From positions 186,001 to 250,000 of the forward strand of contig NZ_FOJG01000001.1 of assembly GCF_900110835.1 (NCBI RefSeq): DNA of 64,000 nt, written 5' to 3'. This DNA is from Chitinophaga arvensicola. GTDB lineage: Bacteria > Bacteroidota > Bacteroidia > Chitinophagales > Chitinophagaceae. This document shows positions 46,529-54,799 of the stretch, piece by piece; the stretch's first letter is position 1; each line of letters starts with the position of its first letter. The notes below the pieces were generated by a model. It was not told the origin of the DNA. It was given only the letters and a program-made list of their open reading frames with translations, and ran no database searches. A program made the translations under genes and the position numbers.

Positions 46529-47119
46529 CTAACTTATTTTTACAAAAACGGCTTTGCCCAGTGTATGGTTTACTTCCACCTGTACCAGTGTTCCGTTTTC
46601 GTATTTAAACACGTTCTTTTTCCCCTCCGGCAGGATCAGCTCATATACACCTCCTCCCAATGATTTTACAGGCAGGAAACGGCCCAGCGTTTCGGAAAAT
46701 ACCCGGTTGATCTGCTTGGGTTCAGCAAAATAAAGATCGGCCACACACTCCTCTATCTCTGCATTATCAATCACCGATTTCTCCCCGTTTACCATTATCG
46801 TATATTCTTTACCGTTACGACGCGTCGTCGTTTGTTTATCCTCTCCTGTTTTACCGGAAATACGGGAAGATTTGGCGTTGGTCAACACATTATTACTGTA
46901 TTCATTGATAATGTCACTGTTGATTTTAGACAGCATTATCTGGATACGTGTTTTAATAATGATGCTTTTGGCGCCACCATTGAGTTTGCGGTTAGCTTCA
47001 ATGGTTCCTACAGCATGGTTGGCAATGCGCACTTCAAATGTATTGGTTTGGGCATTGGCCTGCAAATACAATACAGCTACTGTTATCGTGCTAAACAGTA
47101 CTCTTAAAAGACTATTCAT
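46529..47119 (-). CDS. Exported DUF6134-like protein
   Basis: A 196-residue protein with signal peptide (ending LQANAQ). The mature part is beta-rich: NTFEVRIANHAVGTIEANRKL, IQIMLSKINSDIINEYSN, CVADLYFAEPKQINRVFSETL and FKYENGTLVQVEVNHTLGKA. I think it belongs to DUF6134, known from Bacteroidota, with moderate certainty. Function unknown. I chose the ATG at 47119, which starts the signal peptide; upstream in-frame codons do not look coding. Confidence 0.72.
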   Translation of the reverse strand: MNSLLRVLFSTITVAVLYLQANAQTNTFEVRIANHAVGTIEANRKLNGGAKSIIIKTRIQIMLSKINSDIINEYSNNVLTNAKSSRISGKTGEDKQTTTRRNGKEYTIMVNGEKSVIDNAEIEECVADLYFAEPKQINRVFSETLGRFLPVKSLGGGVYELILPEGKKNVFKYENGTLVQVEVNHTLGKAVFVKIS

Positions 47120-47194
47120 ACCAGTTGACTTAAACAAAAAATATTTTCCATGGGAAGTAGTAGCTGTAAATAGTCTCCCCATACAGGAAAATAC

Positions 47195-47226
47195 AAAAAA
47201 TCCTGTCACGACGGACAGGATTTTTT
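47195..47226 (-). terminator. Terminator of korA
   Basis: A 13-bp perfect stem (47195-47207 with 47214-47226); on the minus strand the right arm ends in six T residues. Confidence 0.8.
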
Positions 47227-47260
47227 ATTGTGTGCATTAAAATAATATGTAGCGGATAGC

Positions 47261-49111
47261 CTAAGCCAGCATTTCCTTGATCTTTGTGATCAGTTCACCT
47301 TTGGTAATAGGTACGCCCATAATTTTATGATAGCCCTGTGCATCAATGAGGAACTGGTCGCGGATAATCTTAATCAGTTGACCGTTATTGATTTCAGGAA
47401 TCAGTACTTTATCATAGCTGTGCAGTATTTCGCCCAGATTTTTAGGGAAGGGGCGGATGTAGCGGATGTGTGCGTGTGCCACTTCGTGACCTTCTGCCAA
47501 CAGATCCAGTACAGCGCTTTTGATGGCACCGTAGGTAGATCCCCAGCCCAGCACCAGCACCTTACCTTTTTCCGGACCGAGTTCAATTTTCTGTAAAGGA
47601 ATGTAATCGGCGATCTTATCTACCTTCTCCTGGCGGATCTTCACCATCAGCTGGTGGTTTTCCGGATCGTAGCTGACGTTACCGGTGATGTTCTGTTTTT
47701 CCAGGCCACCAATACGGTGTTCCAGTCCGGGTGTACCAGGTACTGCCCATGGGCGAACCAGTTTCTCATCGCGGTGATAAGGCAGGAACTGTTCTTCACC
47801 TTCTTCCAGCCCTTTCTTGAATTTCACTTCAATCTTAGGCAGGTCTGCGGCTTTGGGGAAGCGCCATGGTTCGGAACCGTTGGCGATATAACCATCGCTG
47901 AGGAATATTACTGGTGTCATATGCTGCACAGAAATGCGGAAGGCTTCAAATACGGCATCAAAGCAATCTGCCGGCGTGGAAGCCGAAACTACCGGCATCG
48001 GGCATTCGCCGTTACGGCCGTAGTAGGCTTGTAACAAGTCGGACTGCTCGGTTTTGGTAGGTAACCCTGTGGAAGGTCCACCACGTTGAATATCAACGAT
48101 AATCAAAGGTATTTCCAGCATTACGGCCAGTCCCATGGCTTCGCCTTTCAGGGCCATACCCGGGCCGGAAGTAGTGGTAATACCCATGTGACCACCATAG
48201 GAAGCACCAATGGCAGAGGTGATCCCTGCAATTTCGTCTTCTGCCTGGAAGGTACGGATACCAAAATTCTTGAAGCGGCTCAGTTCATGCAGGATATCGG
48301 AAGCCGGTGTAATCGGATAAGTACCCAGGAACAGGGGCAGGTTGGATTGCTGACCAGCTGCTACCAGGCCATAAGCCAGGGCGGTGTTACCGGTGATACT
48401 GCGGTAAGTACCTGGTTCCATGCGGGCTTTCTCTACGCGGTAACGGGTGGTAAAGGCTTCTACGGTATCGGCGAAGTTGTAGCCGGCGTGCAGTACTTTC
48501 AGGTTACTGTCGAGGATTTCCGGCTTTTTACCGAACTTATCTTTCAGGAACACTTCTGTATTTTCCATGTCACGGTCATACAGCCAGTAGAGGAATCCGA
48601 GCACAAACATGTTTTTGGCGCGATCTTTCTCTTTCATACCCAGGGTGGTATCTTTCAGCGCTTCGCGCGTCATTTTGGTCACATCCATGGTATGCAGCTG
48701 GTAAGGAGCCAGGGAACCATCTTCCAGCGGATTTATACCTTCCGGATAATTGGCCAGTCGTAAGTTCTTGGCATCAAAACCATCTGTGTTGGCGATGATG
48801 ATACCACCTTTCTTAAGCCCTTTCAGGTTAGCCTTCAGTGCAGCGGCATTCATTACTACCAGTACATCACAGGCATCACCCGGGGTAAATATTCTGTTAG
48901 AAGAAAAGTGTAGCTGGAAACCGCTCACGCCGGGTAAAGTACCTATCGGGGCACGGATCTCCGCCGGAAAATCCGGGAAGGTGCTCAGGTCATTCCCGAA
49001 CAGTGCGGTGTTGTTAGAAAACTGGGTACCTGTTAACTGCATCCCGTCTCCACTGTCGCCTGCAAATTTTATCACTACATCCTCCAGCTGTTGAATCGAA
49101 GTATTAGGCAT
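47261..49111 (-). CDS. korA: 2-oxoglutarate (2-oxoacid):ferredoxin oxidoreductase, fused gamma-alpha subunit
   Basis: A 616-residue subunit of the CoA-acylating 2-oxoacid oxidoreductases, probably acting on 2-oxoglutarate in the TCA cycle. The N-terminal gamma domain (about 1-190) has VIKFAGDSGDGMQLTGTQFS, and the alpha domain follows with TGNTALAYGLVAAGQQS, LGTYPITPASDILHEL, EDEIAGITSAIGASYGG and GITTTSGPGMALK. The thiamine-binding beta subunit (korB), normally adjacent, is absent: the next genes are unrelated on both sides. The partner must lie elsewhere. Confidence 0.92.
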   Translation of the reverse strand: MPNTSIQQLEDVVIKFAGDSGDGMQLTGTQFSNNTALFGNDLSTFPDFPAEIRAPIGTLPGVSGFQLHFSSNRIFTPGDACDVLVVMNAAALKANLKGLKKGGIIIANTDGFDAKNLRLANYPEGINPLEDGSLAPYQLHTMDVTKMTREALKDTTLGMKEKDRAKNMFVLGFLYWLYDRDMENTEVFLKDKFGKKPEILDSNLKVLHAGYNFADTVEAFTTRYRVEKARMEPGTYRSITGNTALAYGLVAAGQQSNLPLFLGTYPITPASDILHELSRFKNFGIRTFQAEDEIAGITSAIGASYGGHMGITTTSGPGMALKGEAMGLAVMLEIPLIIVDIQRGGPSTGLPTKTEQSDLLQAYYGRNGECPMPVVSASTPADCFDAVFEAFRISVQHMTPVIFLSDGYIANGSEPWRFPKAADLPKIEVKFKKGLEEGEEQFLPYHRDEKLVRPWAVPGTPGLEHRIGGLEKQNITGNVSYDPENHQLMVKIRQEKVDKIADYIPLQKIELGPEKGKVLVLGWGSTYGAIKSAVLDLLAEGHEVAHAHIRYIRPFPKNLGEILHSYDKVLIPEINNGQLIKIIRDQFLIDAQGYHKIMGVPITKGELITKIKEMLA

Positions 49112-49392
49112 CTATTTATTCTTTTTAAGGTATTCTTTTTAAAGATGTAAATTTAGGTAATCGGGCGGTAGGAATACACTGCCATGCAATATTATTCCCG
49201 ATCCGATCACAAAAGTACACAACTTTAGTAGACTATTACGGCCAGATTAAAGCATTCCCATTACTTCTGGTTATGGGTGATAACGGGAAGTTATCGTTAC
49301 AGAAATGCTAATTTTAGTGCAAATAACGGGGCTGGCTGCTCCTCTTATCAAATCAAATCGTATTTTTAACCCATAAATTTAAACTATACTTT
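49112..49392. other. Divergent intergenic region korA / Bax inhibitor
   Basis: 281 bp with no supported gene. It holds a small hairpin (GATAAC with GTTATC near 49278-49294) and A+T-rich sequence. TAAATTTA on the minus strand close to korA is a 7-of-8 match to the -7 element. Confidence 0.4.
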
Positions 49393-50139
49393 ATGGCACT
49401 ATTTGAATCGAACAACCCTGTACTGAATGAAGAGGTATACAGTCGCGCAACGCCTGTCCAGGGCGAATCCATGACTATACGTGGCACAGTTAACAAAATG
49501 TCTTTCCTGTTTGCGTTATTGCTCGCAGCAGCAATATACAGCTGGGGTCTGATCACTAAAGGAGAAATGGGCCAGGCCGGCATGTTGGCTATTGGTGGCG
49601 CCATTACCGGTACCATCCTGGCTTTCATCATGATCTTCAAGAAAACATGGTCACCATATATTGCACCGGCCTATGCTTTGGCAGAAGGCTTGTTCCTGGG
49701 TTCCGTCACTGCTTTGTTTAATGCCAAATACCAGGGCATTGCGTTCCAGGCCATCGGACTTACCATGGGTACCTTCATTGCTATGCTGATCTTATACCGC
49801 ACTGGTGTGATAAAGGCTACAGCAAAGCTCCGGGCTATTATTTTCACCGCCATGCTGGGTATCCTGGTTTTCTACCTGGCTACTTTTGTATTGGGGCTGT
49901 TTAATGTAAGCATCCCTGCACTGGCGCCAGGCAGTCCGCTGAGCATCGGTATTTCCCTTTTCATTGTAGCTATCGCTGCGCTGAGATTGATCCTGAACTT
50001 TGATGAAATTGAAACGGGCGCCGCGATGGGTGCACCTAAATATTTCGAGTGGTATGCGTCCTTTTCCCTGCTCCTGGCATTGATCTGGTTGTATCTCGAA
50101 ATACTGCGTTTGTTAATGAACCTGAACAGCAGAAGATAA
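49393..50139 (+). CDS. Bax inhibitor-1/YccA-family membrane protein
   Basis: A 248-residue protein with seven predicted transmembrane helices. An N-terminal cytosolic part (ALFESNNPVLNEEVYSRATP) precedes GLITKGEMGQAGMLAIGGAI, PYIAPAYALAEGLFLGSVTALF and the C-terminal DEIETGAAMGAPKYFEWYASFSLLLALIWLYLEILRLL, typical of the YccA group. BI-1 proteins are calcium or proton leak channels; the bacterial role is unclear. Monocistronic. Confidence 0.93.
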   Translation: MALFESNNPVLNEEVYSRATPVQGESMTIRGTVNKMSFLFALLLAAAIYSWGLITKGEMGQAGMLAIGGAITGTILAFIMIFKKTWSPYIAPAYALAEGLFLGSVTALFNAKYQGIAFQAIGLTMGTFIAMLILYRTGVIKATAKLRAIIFTAMLGILVFYLATFVLGLFNVSIPALAPGSPLSIGISLFIVAIAALRLILNFDEIETGAAMGAPKYFEWYASFSLLLALIWLYLEILRLLMNLNSRR

Positions 50140-50160
50140 CTTTATCATCAATGATATATG

Positions 50161-50190
50161 AGCCCTGTCCGCATGGACGGGGCTTTTTTT
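50161..50190 (+). terminator. Terminator of the Bax inhibitor gene
   Basis: A 10-bp stem with one G-U pair (50161-50170 with 50175-50184) and a run of seven T residues. Confidence 0.85.
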
Positions 50191-50391
50191 GTTTCATATG
50201 ATGAACGCCGGTTTGTTAACGTCTTCCAAAAGATATGTTAAATGGCACAGGGTCAAAATATTATGGCACCGTGTTTGCAAAATCAGTTACAACAACAAGT
50301 TCTTTTACTATCTAAAAACAGTTTATAAAACATGCTTTAATCTTTACTTACCATGTAACCTTTATTGTTAAACCGTTTAAAATTGTAAGCT

Positions 50392-50709
50392 ATGAAGAAG
50401 ATAAAAGTAAGCATGTTAGCACTTGCAGCTGTAGCGTTTGGAGCCTTTGCTTTTAAAGGCGTTGATGGAGGAACCATAGCAGGTAAAGTAACACCGGCAG
50501 AAGGAGCTACAGAAGCCTGGGCCATTCAGGGAACAGATACATTAACATCAGCTGTTACGGATGGCGCCTTTAATTTTCAAAATGCGAAAGCAGGAGCATA
50601 TACCGTTATTATAGGAGCGAAAGCACCATTTAAACCTGCAACTGTTACAGATGTTAAAGTGGACAATGGAAAGTCCACTGATCTGGGAGAAATTAAATTA
50701 GCACATTAA
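50392..50709 (+). CDS. Small exported carboxypeptidase-regulatory-like protein
   Basis: A 105-residue protein with signal peptide (1-22, ending FGAFAFKG). The mature part is one Ig-like beta domain: GTIAGKVTPAEGATEAWAIQ, GAFNFQNAKAGAYTVIIGAK and TDVKVDNGKSTDLGEIKL, the pattern of the carboxypeptidase-regulatory-like or DUF4382-type fold. Function unknown, presumably periplasmic or secreted. It stands alone with a strong terminator. Confidence 0.75.
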   Translation: MKKIKVSMLALAAVAFGAFAFKGVDGGTIAGKVTPAEGATEAWAIQGTDTLTSAVTDGAFNFQNAKAGAYTVIIGAKAPFKPATVTDVKVDNGKSTDLGEIKLAH

Positions 50710-50748
50710 ACAAGAGCAATAGTTTGTTTTCATAGGGGTTAATCAAAA

Positions 50749-50782
50749 AGCCGGTTCCGTACGTCTGTACGGCCGGCTTCTT
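50749..50782 (+). terminator. Terminator of the small exported protein gene
   Basis: A 12-bp stem with a two-base TT bulge (50749-50762 with 50767-50778) and CTTTC after it. Confidence 0.75.
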
Positions 50783-50883
50783 TCATTATAGCCCTCTCTT
50801 TATTTAATCTTTCATACCCCGCGTAGGGGTAAGGGTTTTAATAAACGTCATTTCTTAAAGTAACCCCTTTAAAAATGATGTTT

Positions 50884-51630
50884 ATGAAAAGACAATTTAT
50901 AATTACATATACCAGTCTTAGCATTGGATGGTTACTGCTGATGATTGCCATCTTCAGTATTATTTTATCCAGCTGTACCAAAGACAACGTTTCCGGTTCC
51001 GGCAATGTGGTAACGGAAACCCGTAGCACCGGCCCTTTCACAGATGTGGAAATATCAGGCCCTTTTGAGGTGCACCTGGTACAGGAGCAAAATGCTGCAG
51101 TGAAAATCAAGGCAGAAGATAACATTATAAGCGTAATAGAAACCGGTATGCGTAGTACAACCCTCTTTGTACGTATAAAAAACCGGGTGAGTATCAAGCA
51201 CCATCAGCCTATTCACATCTATGTACACAACCCGCTTTTTCAACGGATTAAATTTGACGGTTCCGGTTCACTGGATAATCAGGATACCATACATACTTCC
51301 CTCTTCAAATATGAATTAAATGGCAGTGCCAATGCAGCATTGATACTGGATGCTTCGAACCTGAACACCACCATCAACGGCTCCGGCAATATCAATATGC
51401 GTGGGTTTGCCAATACTTTCATCAGTGATATCAATGGCAGTGGAAATGTATCTGCGATGAACCTGGAAGTACAAACGGCTACCGTCACGATCCGGGGTTC
51501 CGGCGAGCATGCATTGTATGTGCGTAAAAACCTGGATGCCAGAATATTCGGCAGCGGCAATATTTTTTATACCGGTGAGGCCAGGGTAATATCCTCGGTA
51601 AAAGGATCCGGTAAGATAGTAAAACAGTAA
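50884..51630 (+). CDS. Head-GIN-domain (DUF2807) exported protein
   Basis: A 248-residue protein with an N-terminal lipoprotein-like signal (residues about 1-30, ending LSSCTKD). The mature protein is a right-handed beta-helix of short GSGN-containing turns, such as GSGNVVTETRSTGPFTDVEI, INGSGNINMRG and IRGSGEHALYV, which marks DUF2807 (putative auto-transporter adhesin, head GIN domain). Role unknown. I chose the ATG at 50884 (MKRQFIITYT); another ATG is at 50875. A hairpin in the leader covers the earlier ATG. Confidence 0.82.
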   Translation: MKRQFIITYTSLSIGWLLLMIAIFSIILSSCTKDNVSGSGNVVTETRSTGPFTDVEISGPFEVHLVQEQNAAVKIKAEDNIISVIETGMRSTTLFVRIKNRVSIKHHQPIHIYVHNPLFQRIKFDGSGSLDNQDTIHTSLFKYELNGSANAALILDASNLNTTINGSGNINMRGFANTFISDINGSGNVSAMNLEVQTATVTIRGSGEHALYVRKNLDARIFGSGNIFYTGEARVISSVKGSGKIVKQ

Positions 51631-51680
51631 AATGATATAAACTTCGTATATCCTACACTGTTATACTGTCTGTGTTTAAA

Positions 51681-51725
51681 AACGAAAAAGGCCCCCGCAC
51701 TTGCGGAGGCCTTTCGTTATTTTAC
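51681..51725. terminator. Bidirectional terminator between DUF2807 and 2H phosphoesterase genes
   Basis: A long stem (51681-51698 with 51703-51718, one bulge and one mismatch) with a tetraloop and T-rich flanks. Confidence 0.75.
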
Positions 51726-51738
51726 AGATGGGCATTTA

Positions 51739-53136
51739 TCACGCGCCACCTAATTTGCATTTCTGCAGCACTTCCCATGATTTACCGTTGTGACGGAGGA
51801 AGTAGAGGTTGTTCACCTTAAAGGTGGCCTCGTATTCCTTGTTCTCATATTCAGGCCATGCTTTGTTAAACTGATCATCTTCCAGGTCTTTGAAGGCCAC
51901 GGTAACGTGTGGTGTAAATCCTGTACGTGCCAGCATCGTACTGAATCCAAATTCCTTACGCAGGAAGTTGATCAGCTGACGGTGCATTGCAGACATGGTT
52001 TCACTTTTCTCCACGTTGATGAACAGTACACGGTTCTGTTTATTCGGGAATGTACCAAAGCCTTTCAGGGAAACTTCGAAAGGAGCCTGTGTTTTGGCAA
52101 ACTCTGTCAGTTCATCGCAGAAAGCTTTTTCCAGTGCCGGATCAGCCGTGAAAGGTACCTGCAGGGTAATATGCGGAAGCACTTTCAGTGCGTACATAGG
52201 ACCATATTGTTCTGCAAATTCCTGTTTGATTTTTATGATTTCTTTACCTACTTCTGCAGTTGGCAGCAGTGCGATAAAGTATATTTTATTGTCAGGTTTT
52301 GGTTCAAAGCGCTGAGGTCTTCCACCCTGTCTTGGGTTTCCGCCGCCACGGTATCCACCACCGCCGCCACCGCCGCGATTGTATCCACCACCGCCGCCGC
52401 CGCGATCGTAACCACCGCCGCCACCGCCGCGATTGTAACCACCGCCACCGCCGCCGCGATCGTAACCACCGCCGCCACCGCCGCGATTGTAACCACCGCC
52501 GCCACCGCCGCGACCATAACCACCGCCGCCACCGCCGCGATCGTAACCACCGCCGCCACCGCCGCGATTGTAACCACCGCCGCCACCGCCGCGATCGTAG
52601 CCACCGCCGCCGCTTCCGCCGCGATCGTAGCCACCACCACCGCCGCCGCGATCGTAGCCGCCACCACCACCACGGTTGTAGCCACCACCACCACCGCCAT
52701 CACGGTTGTAGCCACCGCCGCCGCCGTAACCACCACCACCGCGATTGTAGCCACCACCGCCGCTTCCGCCGCGATCGTATCCACCACCACCGTTGTAGCC
52801 GCCACCTGCGCCATCACGGTTGTAATTATTGCCACCACCATCACGGTTGTAGCCACCACCACCGCCATCACGGTTGTAACCACCACCACCGCCTTCACGG
52901 TTGTAGCCGCCACCTGAGCCGCCATCACGATTGTAGTCAGTACGCGGACGATATCCGCCTTCTCGATTGTAGCCAGTGCGCCCTTCTGAGCCTCCACTGT
53001 TGTAGTCGGGTTTGCCGCCTTCCCGCTCGTTATTTAAATTGGGTTTGTCATCGCCTTTCTCCTTATTGGGATCATTCTCTTTGTTGGTATCAGAAGAATA
53101 AGGCCTGCGGGGGCGTTCGTTTCTCTCAAAAGTCAT
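51739..53136 (-). CDS. 2H phosphoesterase (2'-5' RNA ligase-like) with glycine-rich RGG-type N-terminal domain
   Basis: A 465-residue protein. The C-terminal 190 residues are a complete 2H phosphoesterase domain, with both HxT motifs: His322 in LPHITLQVPF and His410 in TPHVTVAFKD. Such enzymes act on 2'-5' linkages and 2',3'-cyclic phosphates in RNA. The first 275 residues are low complexity: a charged region (NKEKGDDKP), then about 20 units of type YNRGGGGGG or YDRGGGGGG, giving many RGG boxes. That composition resembles RNA-binding, phase-separating proteins of eukaryotes. The repeat is encoded by a 27-bp DNA repeat. It starts nine bases after kynU stops, so both are probably cotranscribed. 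Confidence 0.88.
   Translation of the reverse strand: MTFERNERPRRPYSSDTNKENDPNKEKGDDKPNLNNEREGGKPDYNSGGSEGRTGYNREGGYRPRTDYNRDGGSGGGYNREGGGGGYNRDGGGGGYNRDGGGNNYNRDGAGGGYNGGGGYDRGGSGGGGYNRGGGGYGGGGGYNRDGGGGGGYNRGGGGGYDRGGGGGGYDRGGSGGGGYDRGGGGGGYNRGGGGGGYDRGGGGGGYGRGGGGGGYNRGGGGGGYDRGGGGGGYNRGGGGGGYDRGGGGGGYNRGGGGGGGYRGGGNPRQGGRPQRFEPKPDNKIYFIALLPTAEVGKEIIKIKQEFAEQYGPMYALKVLPHITLQVPFTADPALEKAFCDELTEFAKTQAPFEVSLKGFGTFPNKQNRVLFINVEKSETMSAMHRQLINFLRKEFGFSTMLARTGFTPHVTVAFKDLEDDQFNKAWPEYENKEYEATFKVNNLYFLRHNGKSWEVLQKCKLGGA
52335..52930 (-). repeat. 27-bp coding tandem repeat in the 2H phosphoesterase gene
   Basis: The complement reads GGTGGTTAC-GATCGCGGC-type units repeated at 27-bp steps (with some shorter or interrupted units), alternating Asn (AAT) and Asp (GAT) after Tyr. 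Units at 52340-52680 are near identical; those at 52680-52930 are more diverged (GGTGGCTACAACCGTGAT-type). The array is likely to change length by slippage. Confidence 0.9.
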
Positions 53137-53145
53137 CTTACTTAA

Positions 53146-54414
53146 TTAAGCGTTTGAAGCAATATTAGCTATGATTTCATAAAAATGAAATACGTCCTGA
53201 TAGGAGTTATATAAGGGTGCCGGTGATACCCTGATAACTCCGGGCTCTCTCCAGTCAACGATTATACCGGCATCGGTCATCCGTTGATGTATCTCTTTAC
53301 CTTTGTCTAGGAACAACAAAGATAACTGAGCGCCACGTTCATTACAATTTTTCGGTGTTATAATCTGGAAATTTATGCCGTTTAACTGTTGCAAAAGGAA
53401 TTCAAGATAATTGGTCACTCCTTCGCTTTTGCTACGCAAAGCGCCGATACCGGCCGCTTCAAATAATTCCAGGGAGGCTTTCAGGCTAACCATATTAAAC
53501 ACCTGAGCGGTGCTCTGTTGCCATCCTTCAGCTTCTTTTTTTGGCACAAACCCTTTCTCCATTTTAAAACGTGCACTCTCTTCATTGCCCCACCAACCCC
53601 CTAATCTTACAAAATCTCGGTTGCTGGCGTGTTTCTCATGCACAAATGCGCCTCCTACTGCGCCGGGTCCACCATTCAGGTACTTATAAGAGCACCAAAC
53701 GGCAAAATCTACTTCCCAATTGTGCAACTCTACCGGAATATTTCCTGCTACATGTGCCAGGTCGAAACCTGCGTAAGCGCCGGCCTTATGCGCGGCTGCT
53801 GTTATAGCGGGTATATCAAAAAACTGTCCGGTATAATAATTTATACCTCCAAATAAAACCAATGCTAAGCTATCACTTTCCTTGGTAATAATCTCCAAAA
53901 TATCTTCTAATCTTATCAAATGTTCTCCGGGTCGGGGGGAAACTTCGATGATCGCACTCTCCGGATCAAATCCGTGAAACTTCACCTGCGTCTCCACTGC
54001 ATACTGGTCGCTCGGAAAAGCGCCTGCTTCCATTAACACTTTAAACCGCTGTTTGTTTGGCCGGTAAAAACTAAGCATCATCAGATGCAGATTCACCGTC
54101 AGCGTATTCATCACCGTCAGCTCCTGCTGACTCGCACCCAGTATAGCCCCTAGTGGCTTACTGCAATATTGCTGATAATATAACCATGGATTCTTCGCCG
54201 CCCAATAGCCCTCAACCGCACATTGTTGCCAATCTGTCAACTCCTGCTCTATGGCTGCCTTCACATTCTTTGGCTGTAGTCCGAGTGAGTTACCGCATAA
54301 ATAAATAGCATCCTTTCCGTTACGTTGTGGAAAATAAAAATGTTCTCTGAATTTATTTAAGGGATCCTGTTGGTCCTTCTCCTTAGCAAACGCTAATGAT
54401 GCTACGTACTCCAT
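53146..54414 (-). CDS. kynU: Kynureninase
   Basis: A 422-residue PLP-dependent hydrolase that converts kynurenine to anthranilate and alanine (or 3-hydroxykynurenine to 3-hydroxyanthranilate). Motifs: YLCGNSLGLQPK, GAFPSDQYAVETQ, the PLP-lysine site WCSYKYLNGGPGAVGGAFVHEKH and GWWGNEESARFKM. Full length. Other kynurenine-pathway genes (tdo, kynA/B) are not adjacent. Downstream partner is the RGG 2H phosphoesterase, an odd combination. Confidence 0.95.
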   Translation of the reverse strand: MEYVASLAFAKEKDQQDPLNKFREHFYFPQRNGKDAIYLCGNSLGLQPKNVKAAIEQELTDWQQCAVEGYWAAKNPWLYYQQYCSKPLGAILGASQQELTVMNTLTVNLHLMMLSFYRPNKQRFKVLMEAGAFPSDQYAVETQVKFHGFDPESAIIEVSPRPGEHLIRLEDILEIITKESDSLALVLFGGINYYTGQFFDIPAITAAAHKAGAYAGFDLAHVAGNIPVELHNWEVDFAVWCSYKYLNGGPGAVGGAFVHEKHASNRDFVRLGGWWGNEESARFKMEKGFVPKKEAEGWQQSTAQVFNMVSLKASLELFEAAGIGALRSKSEGVTNYLEFLLQQLNGINFQIITPKNCNERGAQLSLLFLDKGKEIHQRMTDAGIIVDWREPGVIRVSPAPLYNSYQDVFHFYEIIANIASNA

Positions 54415-54799
54415 GGTCTTCCAATCTTACGCCTTAGTATTCTTTTAATGGCGGTTCGCTATTGTCAAGAAAGCTGTGCTATTATCTTATTTCTCTGCTT
54501 AGTTCTATCTATTATTACAGGCTGATTGGCCTAACTGTTCAAAAGATTGTCTTTTAATATCTTATTTCTTACTTATCATATGGCATATAAGGCTAAGGCT
54601 GTATATGGCTAGTAACGTGTCAACTGTCTGAGGGGTCAAAAGTAATAAAGGGTTTTCAATTGCCGCTCATTCCAAATGTTAAAATTTGTTAATGAAAGAA
54701 AAAATGTCGTTCCGGCTGTAATATACAAAAAAAATCCGTCCCGAAGAATCGGGACGGAGACTGTTAACCTACAACTGTTACACTGTATTGAAAAAAAAC
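54415..54799. other. A+T-rich intergenic region between kynU and the RND operon
   Basis: 385 bp with no supported gene. Features: two copies of ATCTTATTTCT (near 54484 and 54560), a low-complexity run of short GGC/AAGG-containing words (54583-54612), and the RND-operon terminator at its end. I see no promoter match, RNA gene or mobile-element remnant. Confidence 0.45.
54727..54758 (-). terminator. Terminator of the tetR-tolC-MFP-RND operon
   Basis: A 10-bp perfect stem (54735-54744 with 54749-54758), a four-base AGAA loop and, on the minus strand, eight T residues. Confidence 0.9.

Noticed and set aside
52335..52930. CRISPR-like regular 27-bp repeats
   Set aside because: Repeats are head-to-tail in frame with the protein, without spacers.
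52299..53168. Long plus-strand frame rich in His and Arg (289 codons), and another rich in Thr and Ala (51790-52917)
   Set aside because: Antisense frames of the Gly-rich coding repeat. Codon periodicity belongs to the minus-strand gene with its intact 2H domain.
54415..54799. Remnant of an insertion sequence or an RNA gene
   Set aside because: No inverted terminal repeats, transposase fragment or cloverleaf can be seen; only short A+T-rich words repeat.
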